From Neomoorella sulfitireducens (GTDB lineage Bacteria > Bacillota > DSM-521 > Neomoorellales > Neomoorellaceae), in contig NZ_JANRHG010000003.1 in assembly GCF_024733845.1 (NCBI RefSeq), forward strand, positions 124,001 through 188,000: 64,000 nt of DNA, read 5' to 3'. Shown one piece after another: positions 17,987-25,795 of the stretch. The position numbers and the translations under genes are program-made. How positions within the stretch are numbered: position 1 is the stretch's first letter; the number at the start of each line of letters is the position of its first letter. A model generated the notes under the pieces. The model ran no database searches. It was not told the DNA's origin and saw only the letters and a program-made list of their open reading frames with translations.

Positions 17987-18355
17987 ATGATTAGCGATAA
18001 AGTCTTGTACCGGGTTAAATATAACTACTTCGGCCTGCGGCCGCCCCTGATGTTGGCCATTGGGGTGGAAGTTCATGATGACTGGGTTGGCTTTCACGAT
18101 ACCAACCGCGGGCACCAATTCTTTGGGAGGCTTGTAAAGGAGACTAAGGACGGTTTTATCTGGCATCGCGTGGAAGATACCTTTGAGGAAGGGCTCAAGG
18201 ACTTTGGGCTCATAGAGTTTAAGGCTCTTACACTTGAAGAATATAACAAAAAAGTGCGTTCTCATTTGGTAGGGCCTGTTCCTGAATTTAGCTCCACCGA
18301 AGAACTCTATGAGTTCTATCAGCGGGAATTCGGGCGTAGGGGCTATCATTATTGA
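17987..18355 (+). CDS. Hypothetical protein, 122 residues
   Basis: ATG 17987 is preferred over TTG 17978 because AGGAG at 17973-17977 directly abuts the TTG. The protein is acidic and aromatic-rich, without membrane segments, signal peptide or cysteines. It includes LYRVKYNYFGLRPPLMLAIG, a central WHRVEDTFEEGLKDFG and a C-terminal helix FSSTEELYEFYQREFG. No family is recognised. It is a single gene between repeats in a decayed region, so it may be cargo of the integrative element. Confidence 0.55.
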   Translation: MISDKVLYRVKYNYFGLRPPLMLAIGVEVHDDWVGFHDTNRGHQFFGRLVKETKDGFIWHRVEDTFEEGLKDFGLIEFKALTLEEYNKKVRSHLVGPVPEFSSTEELYEFYQREFGRRGYHY

Positions 18356-18575
18356 AACGGTGCCAGCCCCAACCAGTTACGCTCACGCCGCTGGGAGTCT
18401 AGAAAACCATCTTGATAACTAAACTCGCGCTGCCCGGTTTTTTTGATCGACGTGAGCATAACTAGTCGGGCCAAAACAGGCCTGCTCGCGCTGCCGGCGG
18501 CGTTAAAAAGGTTGCAAAAAGGCCCTTTATTGGCATAAAATAAAAGCAACAGCGTTTTTACGGGTTTGTCCTACG

Positions 18576-18618
18576 GAGCGAGTAGCCTATGGCGGAGGCT
18601 ACTCGCTCAACTTTTTTG
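18576..18618 (+). terminator. Rho-independent terminator
   Basis: GAGCGAGTAGCC (18576-18587) pairs with GGCTACTCGCTC (18598-18609) around a ten-base loop, followed by AACTTTTTT on the plus strand. It would end plus-strand transcripts from the 17987 gene; the same hairpin lies at the end of the minus-strand frame at 18599. Confidence 0.75.
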
Positions 18619-19171
18619 GGTGAAACTCCTTGAAAAGGTACCGGACCATGCCATTAACATAATCGTTCTCGCGCCGCTTCTGGTGGTCGGGTGGTGTGAG
18701 AGAATCAGGCTCATCACTCGTGCCGTTATCCCACAGAGCAGGAGAGCCCGTGCTGATATGTGGAGATGGTGTTTGGAGAAGAAACTACTTGCTGATATGC
18801 TGGGATTTTTCCTTACTGCCTCGCGGGTAGGGGTCCATACTGCCTTGTTGGGATAATTCTTTGCTGTTATGTAAGGATGGTTCCTTGCTTCCTAGTTGTG
18901 ATACTTCCATGCTGGTATGTAAGGATGGCATTTTACCACTATGCTGATATGATTCTTTGTTGGCTTGCAGGGATGGAGTTTTATCTCCATGCTGGAATAA
19001 TTCCTTGCTGCCATGTAAGAATGATGCCTTACCTGCAAGTTGGTAATATGGCTTACCACCATGTTTACATATCAACATGCTGACACGAATACATGCCACT
19101 GGGGTGATATGAAAGGATGTAAGTATACTGATATTCTGATAGGTCACCATGCTGACGTAGTTGCACGTCAC
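18599..19171 (-). pseudogene. 16-residue-repeat reading frame with one in-frame amber stop
   Basis: Read on the minus strand, 128 codons from 19171 are open to TAG 18785-18787. After it the same frame stays open for 61 more codons to TAG 18599-18601. The middle part consists of 16-residue repeats of the form xSKExxQhGxKxPSLx, for example GSKELFQHGDKTPSLQ. The part after the amber stop looks like an ordinary hydrophilic domain (TPPDHQKRRENDYVNGMV, then RYLFKEFHPKKLSE). No ribosome site was found before the start and no family is recognised. It may be a decayed repeat protein, or the repeat DNA may keep several frames open by chance. Confidence 0.4.
18785..19085. repeat. Degenerate 48-bp tandem repeat
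   Basis: Matching blocks TGGTATGTAAGGATGG, TGGCTTGCAGGGATGG and TGCCATGTAAGAATGA begin at 18913, 18961 and 19009, exactly 48 bases apart, with another related block at 18865. A weaker 24-base half-period is visible. The copies have diverged, so this is an old array. Confidence 0.8.
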
Positions 19172-19428
19172 GTCGCTCGTTTCGGGCGGCGTGGGGGAAG
19201 GGTTTGCAAGTAGGGGAATTTACATTGCAGGAGGATAAACTGCCGGAAAGATAGTATAAACTCCAGAGACGTATCATCAAATTTTGGTCACATTTGGTCA
19301 CGAACTATGCGGAAATGAGGGCATTGGAAGGAAAAACCAAAAAGTTGTCCTGGCCGGAGAGCCTTATTTTATAAGACTTTACGGAATTAGCGGTATTAGA
19401 AAATACAACGTAAAATATGCAATCCAGA

Positions 19429-19478
19429 ACTCGTAATGCGCAGGTCGAGGGTTCGAATCCCTCCATCAGCTCCAGGAA
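19429..19478 (+). repeat. att site 1: 3' part of tRNA-Thr(CGT)
   Basis: A 50-base block runs from the anticodon loop (CTCGTAA) through the T arm (GAGGGTTCGAATCCCTC) and the acceptor end CATCAGCTCCA. It is identical to 20787-20836 and 38604-38653. The 5' half of a tRNA is absent here, so it is a recombination scar, not a working tRNA gene. A GGCCTCC/GGAGGCC hairpin plus TTTTC follows at 19485-19515, like a terminator carried by the element. Confidence 0.9.
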
Positions 19479-19554
19479 TATCAAGGCCTCCAGGGATCGC
19501 CCCGGAGGCCATTTTCGTTAGTTGCCGCCCAGTTGCCGCCATTCCATATAATGG

Positions 19555-19681
19555 TTATTTTCGCAGCAGGTTTTCCAGCCTGTCTATCGTCTCTTTCTGC
19601 ATCCCGGGCATGAGGTGAGAGTAAATGTCATAGGTGATCCGTATACTGCTGTGAACAAGGCGCTCTGAGATAACCTTGGTC
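19555..19681 (-). pseudogene. C-terminal remnant of a tyrosine integrase
   Basis: On the minus strand the frame reads TKVISERLVHSSIRITYDIY and continues SHLMPGMQKETIDRLENLLR to a stop at 19555-19557. This is the last ~40 residues of a phage-type tyrosine recombinase, with the catalytic tyrosine in YDIYSHL. The N-terminal nine tenths are missing beyond 19681. It closely resembles the end of the integrase at 20912-22087, and both sit just right of a tRNA fragment, so it marks a second, decayed element of the same type. Confidence 0.85.
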
Positions 19682-19696
19682 CGTTATATAAACTCT

Positions 19697-19795
19697 TTTA
19701 TTCCAAGCCTAAATAATGGTATAATCATCGCAACAGATCCCACCACGCATCTTGACGCTTCGGCGTCAATGCGGACCAGATTGGGACTTTTTATT
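19697..19795 (+). ncRNA. Candidate small RNA with promoter and terminator
   Basis: TATAAT at 19720-19725 has a weak -35 (TTTATT, 19697-19702, spacer 17). The predicted transcript from about 19732 contains a hairpin TTGACGC-TTCG-GCGTCAA extended by CGCA/TGCG, flanked by TCCCA/TGGGA and ending in CTTTTT. No open frame lies in it. The function is unknown. Confidence 0.4.
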
Positions 19796-19824
19796 GTTCG
19801 CAAAATATAAAAGCTGGGTGGAAA

Positions 19825-20002
19825 AAACGAAAAAGGCTAGATTGTTCTAGCCTTCCGTTGAAAGGAATTTGGCAGGGTGACACTCCTGCATCTCCTAACC
19901 CTTTCGGGGGCGACGGCTGCCTGTTCCGTCCTCAAATTCCTTTCATAAAATATTATATGTACTTTCCGCCTTTTATTATACCATCACAACTTAAATTTTC
20001 AA
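19825..20002 (-). ncRNA. Candidate structured small RNA (minus strand)
   Basis: A promoter TTGAAA-16-TATAAT (plus-strand positions 19997-20002 and 19975-19980) faces left. The RNA then folds as a multi-branched element. A perfect 13-base closing stem (19933-19945 with 19859-19871) encloses GACGG/CCGTC, CCC/GGG and GCAGG/CCTGC hairpins. A strong terminator follows: AAGGCTAGA/TCTAGCCTT at 19833-19854 and a long U run. There is no open frame. It matches no RNA family that I can name. It lies just downstream of a PBECR-type nuclease gene on the same strand. Confidence 0.6.
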
Positions 20003-20016
20003 GACGAACTTATATT

Positions 20017-20402
20017 CTACAACTTGAATGTTGTCCCGCTTTCTAAATAGGATTTTAGTCGTTCTGGACTAATATCATATAAGCTCCTCACATACAAATT
20101 ACCGCTTTGAGATATTCTAACAGCGACTAAGATATGCTCATCAAAAGTTTTTATATATTCAATGCTACCCTTAGACGGATGTTTTCCTACATAATCTGGC
20201 TTGCTAATTATTTCTGGTATCTTTTCAATTTATTAAAACAATCAGGATGCTTTTTCTTCATATGTTCAATATTTGAAGGACCAATCAAGATTTGCTTTGG
20301 ACTATAGTTTAATCCCAAAATGCTAATAACTTTTTGGGACAAAATGCCTACAATTTGAACTTTATTAGCGTCTCTATTGAGTTTTTCCATTACAATTTCC
20401 AC
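20017..20402 (-). pseudogene. Frameshifted PBECR-type nuclease toxin
   Basis: The N-terminal part (from about 20402 or ATG 20390) includes IGPSNIEHMKKKHPDCFNKL and then stops at 20208. The adjacent frame continues sensibly as KIPEIISKPDYVGKHPSKGS and then IEYIKTFDEHILVAVRISQ, ending LYVRSLYDISPERLKSYLES before the stop at 20017-20019. The joined ~128-residue protein looks like a phage-Barnase-EndoU-ColicinE5/D-RelE-like nuclease (PBECR), a family of RNA-cleaving toxin domains. A single-base indel around 20220-20240 would restore the frame. It is either a pseudogene or a sequencing error. Confidence 0.6.
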
Positions 20403-20473
20403 GACCTACCAACTTAAATAAAAATATATTCTAGATAAAGTGTTACTTTCCTGCTATTAAGCAGCTATAAAAC

Positions 20474-20645
20474 AAAAAAAGCCACAGACCTGCATTCAAC
20501 CCGCAGGCCCTGGGGTTCCTCACAATGCCGGTTCAGCCACGCCGGCGGAAATGAATTAGTCGTCTTAAGGCCGAAGGGGGGTGCATTATGGCCCCCTATA
20601 TAGCCGGTACTATTACCTGCATGAATTATATACGTAAATCGCTAT
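20474..20645 (-). ncRNA. Possible structured RNA with terminator
   Basis: On the minus strand this stretch has stem-loops GGGGGCCATAATGCACCCCC and GCCGG...CCGGC. It ends in a strong terminator: the CCAGGGCCTGC arm pairs with GCAGGTCTGTGG (20482-20512), followed by a U run. No gene is seen in 20403-20786. A TATAAT-like box lies about 20630, but a matching -35 is poor, so transcription start is uncertain. Confidence 0.35.
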
Positions 20646-20786
20646 AACCATTGGGGATAATTTGGGGATAGTCTCTTAAAAACTATCTCCAAAAATGCCT
20701 AATGGGAGCCAATGGCCAAAAGAAAAAACCTAGCAATATCAAGCATTTTCTCATATTCACCAAAACAACAAAAGAGTATAATACGC

Positions 20787-20836
20787 ACTCGTAATGCGCA
20801 GGTCGAGGGTTCGAATCCCTCCATCAGCTCCAGGAA
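20787..20836 (+). repeat. att site 2: 3' part of tRNA-Thr(CGT)
   Basis: Identical over 50 bases to copies 1 and 3, again lacking the tRNA 5' half. A GGCCTCCG/CGGAGGCC hairpin followed by TTTTC (20843-20874) resembles the one after copy 1. It forms the left boundary of the element that ends at 38604. Confidence 0.92.
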
Positions 20837-20911
20837 AATCAAGGCCTCCGGTGTTTGAGACGGAGGCCGTTTTCTTAAACCGTTGCCAAACCGTTGCCCA
20901 TCCTGTTTTTG

Positions 20912-22087
20912 TCAATCTTTCAGCAGTGCCTCAAACTTTTCTATTACTTCTCTTTCCATGCCGGGCATGAGATGAGAATATATGTCGTAGGTTATACTTA
21001 TACTGCTGTGGCCCAGGCGTTTAGAAATAATTTTAATGTCTACCCCAGCTTTGAGCAGAAGGCTGGCATGGGTGTGCCGGAGACAGTGAAAATTAAGACG
21101 AGGGAGACCTATTTCTTCTAAAAAATTGGGAAACCAGCTGCTGATGGTATCAGGGTGCAGGGGTTTGCTGTTTTGCTGGCAAAATACCAGACCCTGATTT
21201 TTATAGTGCTGGCCGAGCAAAAGTTTTGCTTCGGCCTGTTTCTTTTTATGTTGCTTGAGAACCTCTATTACTTCTCTTGAAATATCTATTATCCGGCGGC
21301 TGGAATTGTTTTTAGTGTTCTTAAAGAAAATGCCTTGCTCCGGCGTATAGGCCAGCGACTGCTTTATCGAAAGGGTACCCGACTTGAAGTCTATGTTGGG
21401 CCAGCGTAAAGCAAGAAGCTCACCCCGGCGCAGCCCCGTTTTAACTGCAACGTGTAGGAGGGCGTAATAAGGAGTATTTTTAGCCCTTTCCAGCATAGCG
21501 TTTACCTATTTATTGTCTAAAACCTTTATATTTTCCCTCACATCCTCATTGTCTATCTCCTGGGTAATTTTAGGTAGCTCCACGGCGTCAGCCGGGTTAT
21601 ATGGTATGATCTGTTGCTTGACGGCACTGTCGAGAGCCTTATGGATGACCCGGTTATGGTAAGTGATTGAGGCGGGCGACAGGGGACCTCGCTAGGCATC
21701 CAATCTTCCGTTTTCAACCATCCAGCGGTAGAATTCCTGCAGGTGAATTGGACGGAGTTTTTCTAAGGGGATATCACCTAATTTAGGGATTACCCTCAAA
21801 TTTATCACCTGGCTGTAACGACGGTAAGTAGTAGGAGCTAGGCGGGTTCTGCCGTAGTTTTCCAGCCATTGCTCAAGGTACTCGCCGAATTTAAGTTTAG
21901 TGGGCTCGACGTACATACCTTTTTCGATCTCGGCCAGGATGCGGATCATTTCCTTTTCTGCTTCTTTTTTAGTGCCTTTTATACTTTTAGAAAAGCGCAC
22001 TCGCTTTTTAGTTTGGGGATCGATTCCTTTATCGATAACTATCGTCCACGAATTTTTATAGCGTTTTTCTAAATGTCCCGTTGCCAC
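20912..22087 (-). pseudogene. int: Tyrosine integrase with two in-frame amber stops
   Basis: One continuous minus-strand frame of about 391 codons encodes a phage-type integrase. It has an AP2-like N-terminal arm-binding region (GHLEKRYKNSWTIVIDKGID), a core-binding SAM-like domain, and a catalytic domain with TGLRRGELLALRW, HCLRHTHASLLLKAG and the tyrosine in YDIYSHLMPG. TAG codons at 21692-21694 and 21506-21508 interrupt it without shifting frame; at the second a glutamine (CAG) would be the natural residue. It sits beside att copy 2 and points toward it, as integrases of tRNA-targeting elements usually do. It is probably inactive unless amber is suppressed. Confidence 0.88.
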
Positions 22088-22184
22088 TTTAACACCCCCG
22101 TGGCTGAGCTTGGCATTCCTTTCCTGCCTTTAATCGCTTTATAGGGTCGGCTTATCACCGAAGGGGCTGCGGTTGTCCCCGCCC

Positions 22185-22817
22185 CTACAGCTTGAACCTC
22201 ACCTCCTTCACCACGCCGATGACGCGCACGTCCTCGCCCCTGACCACAATCGGCCGGTAGGCGGGGTTCTCCGGCTTCAGGACGACAGAACCGTCGGCGC
22301 GGTAGAAGCGCTTGATGGTCGCCTCCTCGCCGTTTACCATGACGACGGCGATCTCCCCGTCCTCGCAGGTGTCCTGCTGGCGCACCAGGACCAGGTCGCC
22401 GTCGTAGATGCGGGCGCCGACCATGCTGTCGCCCCTGACTTTGAGGTAAAAGTAATCGCTGCCTAGCACTTCGTCGGCGGGGAGGAACTTGGTGTCGATG
22501 ATGTTTTCTTGGGCCAAGACAGGCTCGCCCGCCCTGATCACCCCCAGGACCGGCACCGGGACCAGGTCCCGCGCCGGCACAAAATCGCTTTCTTTGTATT
22601 TGCCGCCGGGAGCACTGTCATAATCACGCCCCATGAGGCTGTCCAGGCTGCACCCCAAAATGTTGGCGAGTTTGAGAAGCACAGCCTCGTCGGGGAACCG
22701 CTCTCCGGCTTCATACTTTGTCACCGCCGACCGGGACACGCCCACGGCATCGGCCAGCTCCTGCTGGGAAAGGCCCTTTTTCTCCCGGTAGAATTTCAGC
22801 CGGGCGGCAAAGCTCAT
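22185..22817 (-). CDS. CI/LexA-like phage repressor (HTH + S24 peptidase)
   Basis: 210 residues from ATG 22817, with ribosome site GGAGGTGACAC; the upstream extension to 22985 lacks such a site. The N-terminal helix-turn-helix (LSQQELADAVGVSRSAVTKY) is XRE type. The C-terminal S24 autoprotease shows an Ala-Gly cleavage site in GVIRAGEPV, the catalytic serine in GDSMVGA and the lysine in ATIKRFY. It should hold the element quiescent and be cleaved after DNA damage. The gene is read leftward, opposite the excisionase-like gene, and a matched pair of divergent promoters lies between them. Confidence 0.93.
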   Translation of the reverse strand: MSFAARLKFYREKKGLSQQELADAVGVSRSAVTKYEAGERFPDEAVLLKLANILGCSLDSLMGRDYDSAPGGKYKESDFVPARDLVPVPVLGVIRAGEPVLAQENIIDTKFLPADEVLGSDYFYLKVRGDSMVGARIYDGDLVLVRQQDTCEDGEIAVVMVNGEEATIKRFYRADGSVVLKPENPAYRPIVVRGEDVRVIGVVKEVRFKL

Positions 22818-23357
22818 ATGTGTCACCTCCTTCCGCGGTAATTCTAAACAGCCTGCCGTTGACCTCCTTCCCACCCGCGCCTTCCTTATTCTCCTGCAGG
22901 CGCGGGCGGTTACTGCCACCGCCGTGGATGGTGCCGGGCGGCGCAGGGAGGCACCGCCCTGTCCTCCATTGGCTCCGGCGGGCATTCGCCGCAGACCCTG
23001 AATTGCCGCTTGTGGTATTGCTCTCTATTTTCCTCTGATGTTTTGCCCCAGCCCGGCTTTCGGCCCACCAGATCCAAACCATCAACCTTGCCCGCGGGGC
23101 AGCCGCGCCCCGGCTGCGGCAGGCGGAAAATTACCTTGACCCAACTTCAAGGTTGCGGTTCCGGGGCCCGCTAAACCGCATGCGGCAGGCGGAAAACGGT
23201 TTTGACTGCGGCCGCGCCGTCAGCCGCCGCCTGCCCGTCTTTTTTCGTGCCTGCAGCAGTTTAACCGCCACGCCGGCGCGCCGGGCCGCGTCCGGCAGGT
23301 CGCTGCCGGGCCGTCAGGCGTCCGCCGGGTAATACCTGGGTAATACCTGTTATTTCT

Positions 23358-23385
23358 AGTATAACACAAAACGTCCCCGCATCAA
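23358..23385 (-). promoter_or_regulatory. Promoter of the repressor gene with operator in spacer
   Basis: Read leftward: TTGATG (23385-23380), 16-base spacer, TATACT (23363-23358). The spacer holds GGGGACGT directly after the -35 box, the same octamer found in the opposing promoter. Confidence 0.65.
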
Positions 23386-23426
23386 GAAGCAACGAGAAAA
23401 AATGTGGCGTATCGGAACTTTTATGC

Positions 23427-23455
23427 TTGACAGGGGACGTAATGGAACTTATAAT
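23427..23455 (+). promoter_or_regulatory. Consensus sigma-A promoter, rightward
   Basis: TTGACA (23427-23432), 17-base spacer, TATAAT (23450-23455): a full consensus match. GGGGACGT immediately follows the -35 box, mirroring the leftward promoter. A related GGGGACAA occurs at 23466-23473. This arrangement suits control by the CI-like repressor. Confidence 0.85.
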
Positions 23456-23460
23456 AGATA

Positions 23461-23757
23461 CCAGAGGGGACAAAACGGAACAAGGGCTTTGAGAAGCGGC
23501 TCCTGGGAGCCACCGGGACCTTGCCCGGCCGTTATGCCGGCCTCGACCGGGAGGAAGACAGGCCAAGGACCCCCGGTGGTGGGCGGGGACGCTGGTACCA
23601 CGGCAGTGAACGCCTTTCAGGGATGGGGTGTGACGCTGCCCAGGTGGGCCGGGAGCGCAGGTACCGCGGCAGGACGGGACCGCAGGCGTCGCGGCGGGCG
23701 CCGGGGAACCCGGCGGTCCCGAGGAAGCCTCAAAATTACCAGAAGGCTTGTTTTTTT
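23461..23757 (+). ncRNA. Untranslated transcript or leader ending in a terminator
   Basis: Transcription from the consensus promoter would meet a terminator at 23725-23757 (AAGCCT/AGGCTT hairpin, then seven T). The ~300 bases between are GC-rich and able to fold; the open frames in them look like composition artefacts, with arginine-, glycine- and proline-rich products. This could be a small RNA or an attenuator before the excisionase-like gene at 23843. The GC-rich stretch 22818-23350 holds a direct repeat (TGCGGCAGGCGGAAAA near 23116 and 23178) and no clear gene. Confidence 0.4.
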
Positions 23758-23842
23758 ACCCCGTTAAGAGACAAAACGCCACATCATCCTGCTGTCGGCG
23801 GCAAAAAGGTGACATAGCGGGTAAATGGGAGGAGGGGAGAAC

Positions 23843-24031
23843 GTGGGCGAGCTGCCTCTGGTGTTGACGGTCACGGAAGCGGCAAGGCTGCTCCGGGTGG
23901 GCCGCAGCACTGCCTACGAGATGGCCAACCGGGGGGACATCCCGGTGATTAAGCTCGGGCGGCGCCTCCTGGTGCGGCGGGAGGCGCTGCTGAAAATGCT
24001 GGAAGCGGCAGCCATAAAAACAGAAAAGTAA
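23843..24031 (+). CDS. Excisionase/MerR-like small DNA-binding protein
   Basis: 62 residues from GTG 23843, whose ribosome site GGAGGGGAG ends a few bases upstream; ATG 23825 lacks one. The product is a helix_turn_helix-17/excisionase family domain: LTVTEAARLLRVGRSTAYEM, then GDIPVIKLGRRLLVRREALL. Such proteins bend DNA at attachment sites or act as small regulators. It lies rightward of the repressor promoter region, the usual place for an early excision gene. A GCCGGCAG/CTGCCGGC hairpin follows at 24033-24052. Confidence 0.82.
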   Translation: MGELPLVLTVTEAARLLRVGRSTAYEMANRGDIPVIKLGRRLLVRREALLKMLEAAAIKTEK

Positions 24032-24176
24032 GGCCGGCAGGCACATCTGCCGGCGGCTGGCAGAACAGGGGATGCGCTTGGATAAGGGCATTGGGCCCCT
24101 GTGCCAGGACCGCCCGGCTGCGGGTAAAAGGACAATCCCGGCTACACAGGTAGAGGACAATGACTTATAGAACGTG

Positions 24177-24311
24177 ATGGAGCTTTTAGGTCCAGGATCA
24201 AAAACGGAGGCGGGAGATATTAAAAGTGAAGAAGAACTCCATATCACGGACGACAGCGGCACCGCCGGTAGCGAGGGCCAGGTGGTAAAGGAGTGGAAGT
24301 TCGGCGTTTAA
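24177..24311 (+). CDS. Small open frame, 44 residues
   Basis: ATG 24177 to TAA 24309-24311, acidic and glycine-rich (SEEELHITDDSGTAGSEGQ). It has no good ribosome site and no known family, and it lies between the excisionase-like gene and an AT-rich insert. It may be the tail of a lost gene. Confidence 0.25.
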   Translation: MELLGPGSKTEAGDIKSEEELHITDDSGTAGSEGQVVKEWKFGV

Positions 24312-24457
24312 GGACAAAAAAATGCCCTTTTTTATTCCCACGAAAAGGATTCTGTGGCCAATTATAGAAATTTAATAACACGGAACCTATATGGAATTAC
24401 TATACTTAATCAATGATATTAGCCGGTGGCAAGTTGATAAATTAAGGGGGAGGTTGC

Positions 24458-25240
24458 ATGGATCCTGCTATTAACTACTATGAGGTCCTTCAAGTTAGCC
24501 CTAATGCTAGTCAGGAAGTAATTGAGGCTGCCTATAAACGACTTGCTAAAATGTATCATCCCGATACTGGTGGCGATGAAGAGAAAATGAAAATCATTAA
24601 CGAGGCATATGAAGTCTTAAGTGATCCTGATTTAAGATTTCAATATGACAATTTTCGTAAATGGTACTGCGAAGACGATAAAGAAAAACAAAAAAAGAAA
24701 GAAGAACCTAATGTTGAAAATATAACATCTCAAAAGAAAGAGGTTATTGTACATCCGTGGCCACGTTTTTGGGCAAGAACCATAGATTTAATGCTATGGG
24801 CCTTTATTCTTGGTATAATAGGTGTTTTTTACCACGCAATCTTTAAATTTTATGATTATACAGGATTTCTTCCGACAGCAGTAACGATTGCAACATGGGT
24901 ATTTGTTGAAGCTTATTTAATTTCTGCTTATGGTACTACTCCAGGCAAATGGTTGCTTAAAATCCATGTTTTCCATAAAGATGGTAGCCGATTATCGTAT
25001 GCCGAAGCAATAAAACGTTCACTTTTTGCTTTGGGATATGGATATGCTTTTGGTATCCCCCTATTAAATCTTATATTTTTATTTAATTCATATTCCTATC
25101 TTAAAAAAAATCATTTAACACTGTGGGATATGTACTTAAATAGTCATACTACTCATGGAGAAATAAGTTTAATAAGAAAGATAGTTGCTGCAATGTTTGT
25201 AATAGGGATTTGGGTAATTATTGCGCTAGGTGAAGTATAA
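24458..25240 (+). CDS. J-domain protein with RDD membrane domain
   Basis: 260 residues, ATG 24458, ribosome site GGGGGAGG. Residues 5-65 form a DnaJ domain with the HPD motif in MYHPDTGG and [19 protein letters not shown] charged lysine-rich linker follows (about 70-95), then an RDD domain with [18 protein letters not shown], an [14 protein letters not shown] segment and two to four membrane helices. The J domain should recruit an Hsp70 to a membrane site. The gene is clearly more AT-rich than its neighbours, a sign of separate origin. No partner Hsp70 is nearby; the role is unknown. Confidence 0.88.
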   Translation: MDPAINYYEVLQVSPNASQEVIEAAYKRLAKMYHPDTGGDEEKMKIINEAYEVLSDPDLRFQYDNFRKWYCEDDKEKQKKKEEPNVENITSQKKEVIVHPWPRFWARTIDLMLWAFILGIIGVFYHAIFKFYDYTGFLPTAVTIATWVFVEAYLISAYGTTPGKWLLKIHVFHKDGSRLSYAEAIKRSLFALGYGYAFGIPLLNLIFLFNSYSYLKKNHLTLWDMYLNSHTTHGEISLIRKIVAAMFVIGIWVIIALGEV

Positions 25241-25416
25241 AAATAAATATTATTAAGGGGATTACCCTCTTAATTTAATTCAAATCATTGCAAAATTAAC
25301 ACTCAGCCCGTAGTAAATATTATGAAGTAGGATAGTTCTTTTTCCTAATGATCTAAAACTAAAATTGGCTTATAGGCTATTGACATCCCCCCCATCTTAA
25401 GGTTACGCTGGAAGCA

Positions 25417-25460
25417 AAGACTGGCTGAGGTTGATTAACCTGGCCGGTCTTTTATATTTT
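25417..25460 (+). terminator. Terminator-like hairpin
   Basis: AAGACTGGC (25417-25425) pairs with GCCGGTCTT (25443-25451), with an inner AGGTT/AACCT stem, followed by TTATATTTT. A second GC-rich hairpin lies at 25463-25497, before the DUF1659 gene. Confidence 0.6.
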
Positions 25461-25516
25461 CCGGCGGGGCCGTCCTTCAGCCGGTCCGGCCCCGCTCCAT
25501 AAAAAGGAGGGATCTT

Positions 25517-25744
25517 ATGGCAGTCATCAGCACGCCCCTGGCCACGTCCTTCCGCATCCAGGTGCAGACTGGGACCGATACCAACGGCCAGCCCGTTTAC
25601 CGGTTGCGCTCCTACAGCCGGGTGAAGCCAGCGGCCACCGACCAGGATGTCTTTGACGTGGCCCAGGCCATCGGCACCCTGCAGGTTAATCCAGTTATCG
25701 CCATCAGCCGGTTGAACGAGAACGACCTGGCCGCCGGGGTCTAA
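25517..25744 (+). CDS. DUF1659 family protein
   Basis: 75 residues, ribosome site AAAAAGGAGGG. The whole protein fits DUF1659: SFRIQVQTGTDTNGQPVYR, then ATDQDVFDVAQAIGTLQ, ending near ISRLNENDLAAGV. The function of the family is unknown. It is the first of three small genes (DUF1659, DUF2922, YvrJ) that are often found together in spore-forming Firmicutes, here next to an amidase, so a lysis- or envelope-related module is possible but not shown. Confidence 0.85.
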   Translation: MAVISTPLATSFRIQVQTGTDTNGQPVYRLRSYSRVKPAATDQDVFDVAQAIGTLQVNPVIAISRLNENDLAAGV

Positions 25745-25795
25745 TACCTTGGAGGCAGCATGAACGGTGAAGCAAAGTAACGGGAGGTGAATTAA

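Noticed and set aside
18566-18856. A 96-codon plus-strand gene
   Set aside because: It begins inside a terminator hairpin, has no ribosome site, and runs opposite the more protein-like minus-strand frame.
17819-19200. CRISPR array suggested by repeated GCGGCGTGA-like words and the 48-bp periodicity
   Set aside because: The GC words are irregularly spaced hairpin arms and the 48-bp units are contiguous degenerate tandem repeats with no unique spacers. No cas gene is present.
19429-19478. A functional tRNA gene at each 50-bp repeat
   Set aside because: All three copies start at the anticodon loop; the acceptor 5' strand, D arm and 5' anticodon stem are absent upstream, so none can fold as a tRNA.
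23402-23817. Arginine/glycine-rich small proteins between the repressor and excisionase-like genes
   Set aside because: Several overlapping frames are open because of GC content; none has a ribosome site or protein-like pattern, and a terminator cuts across them.
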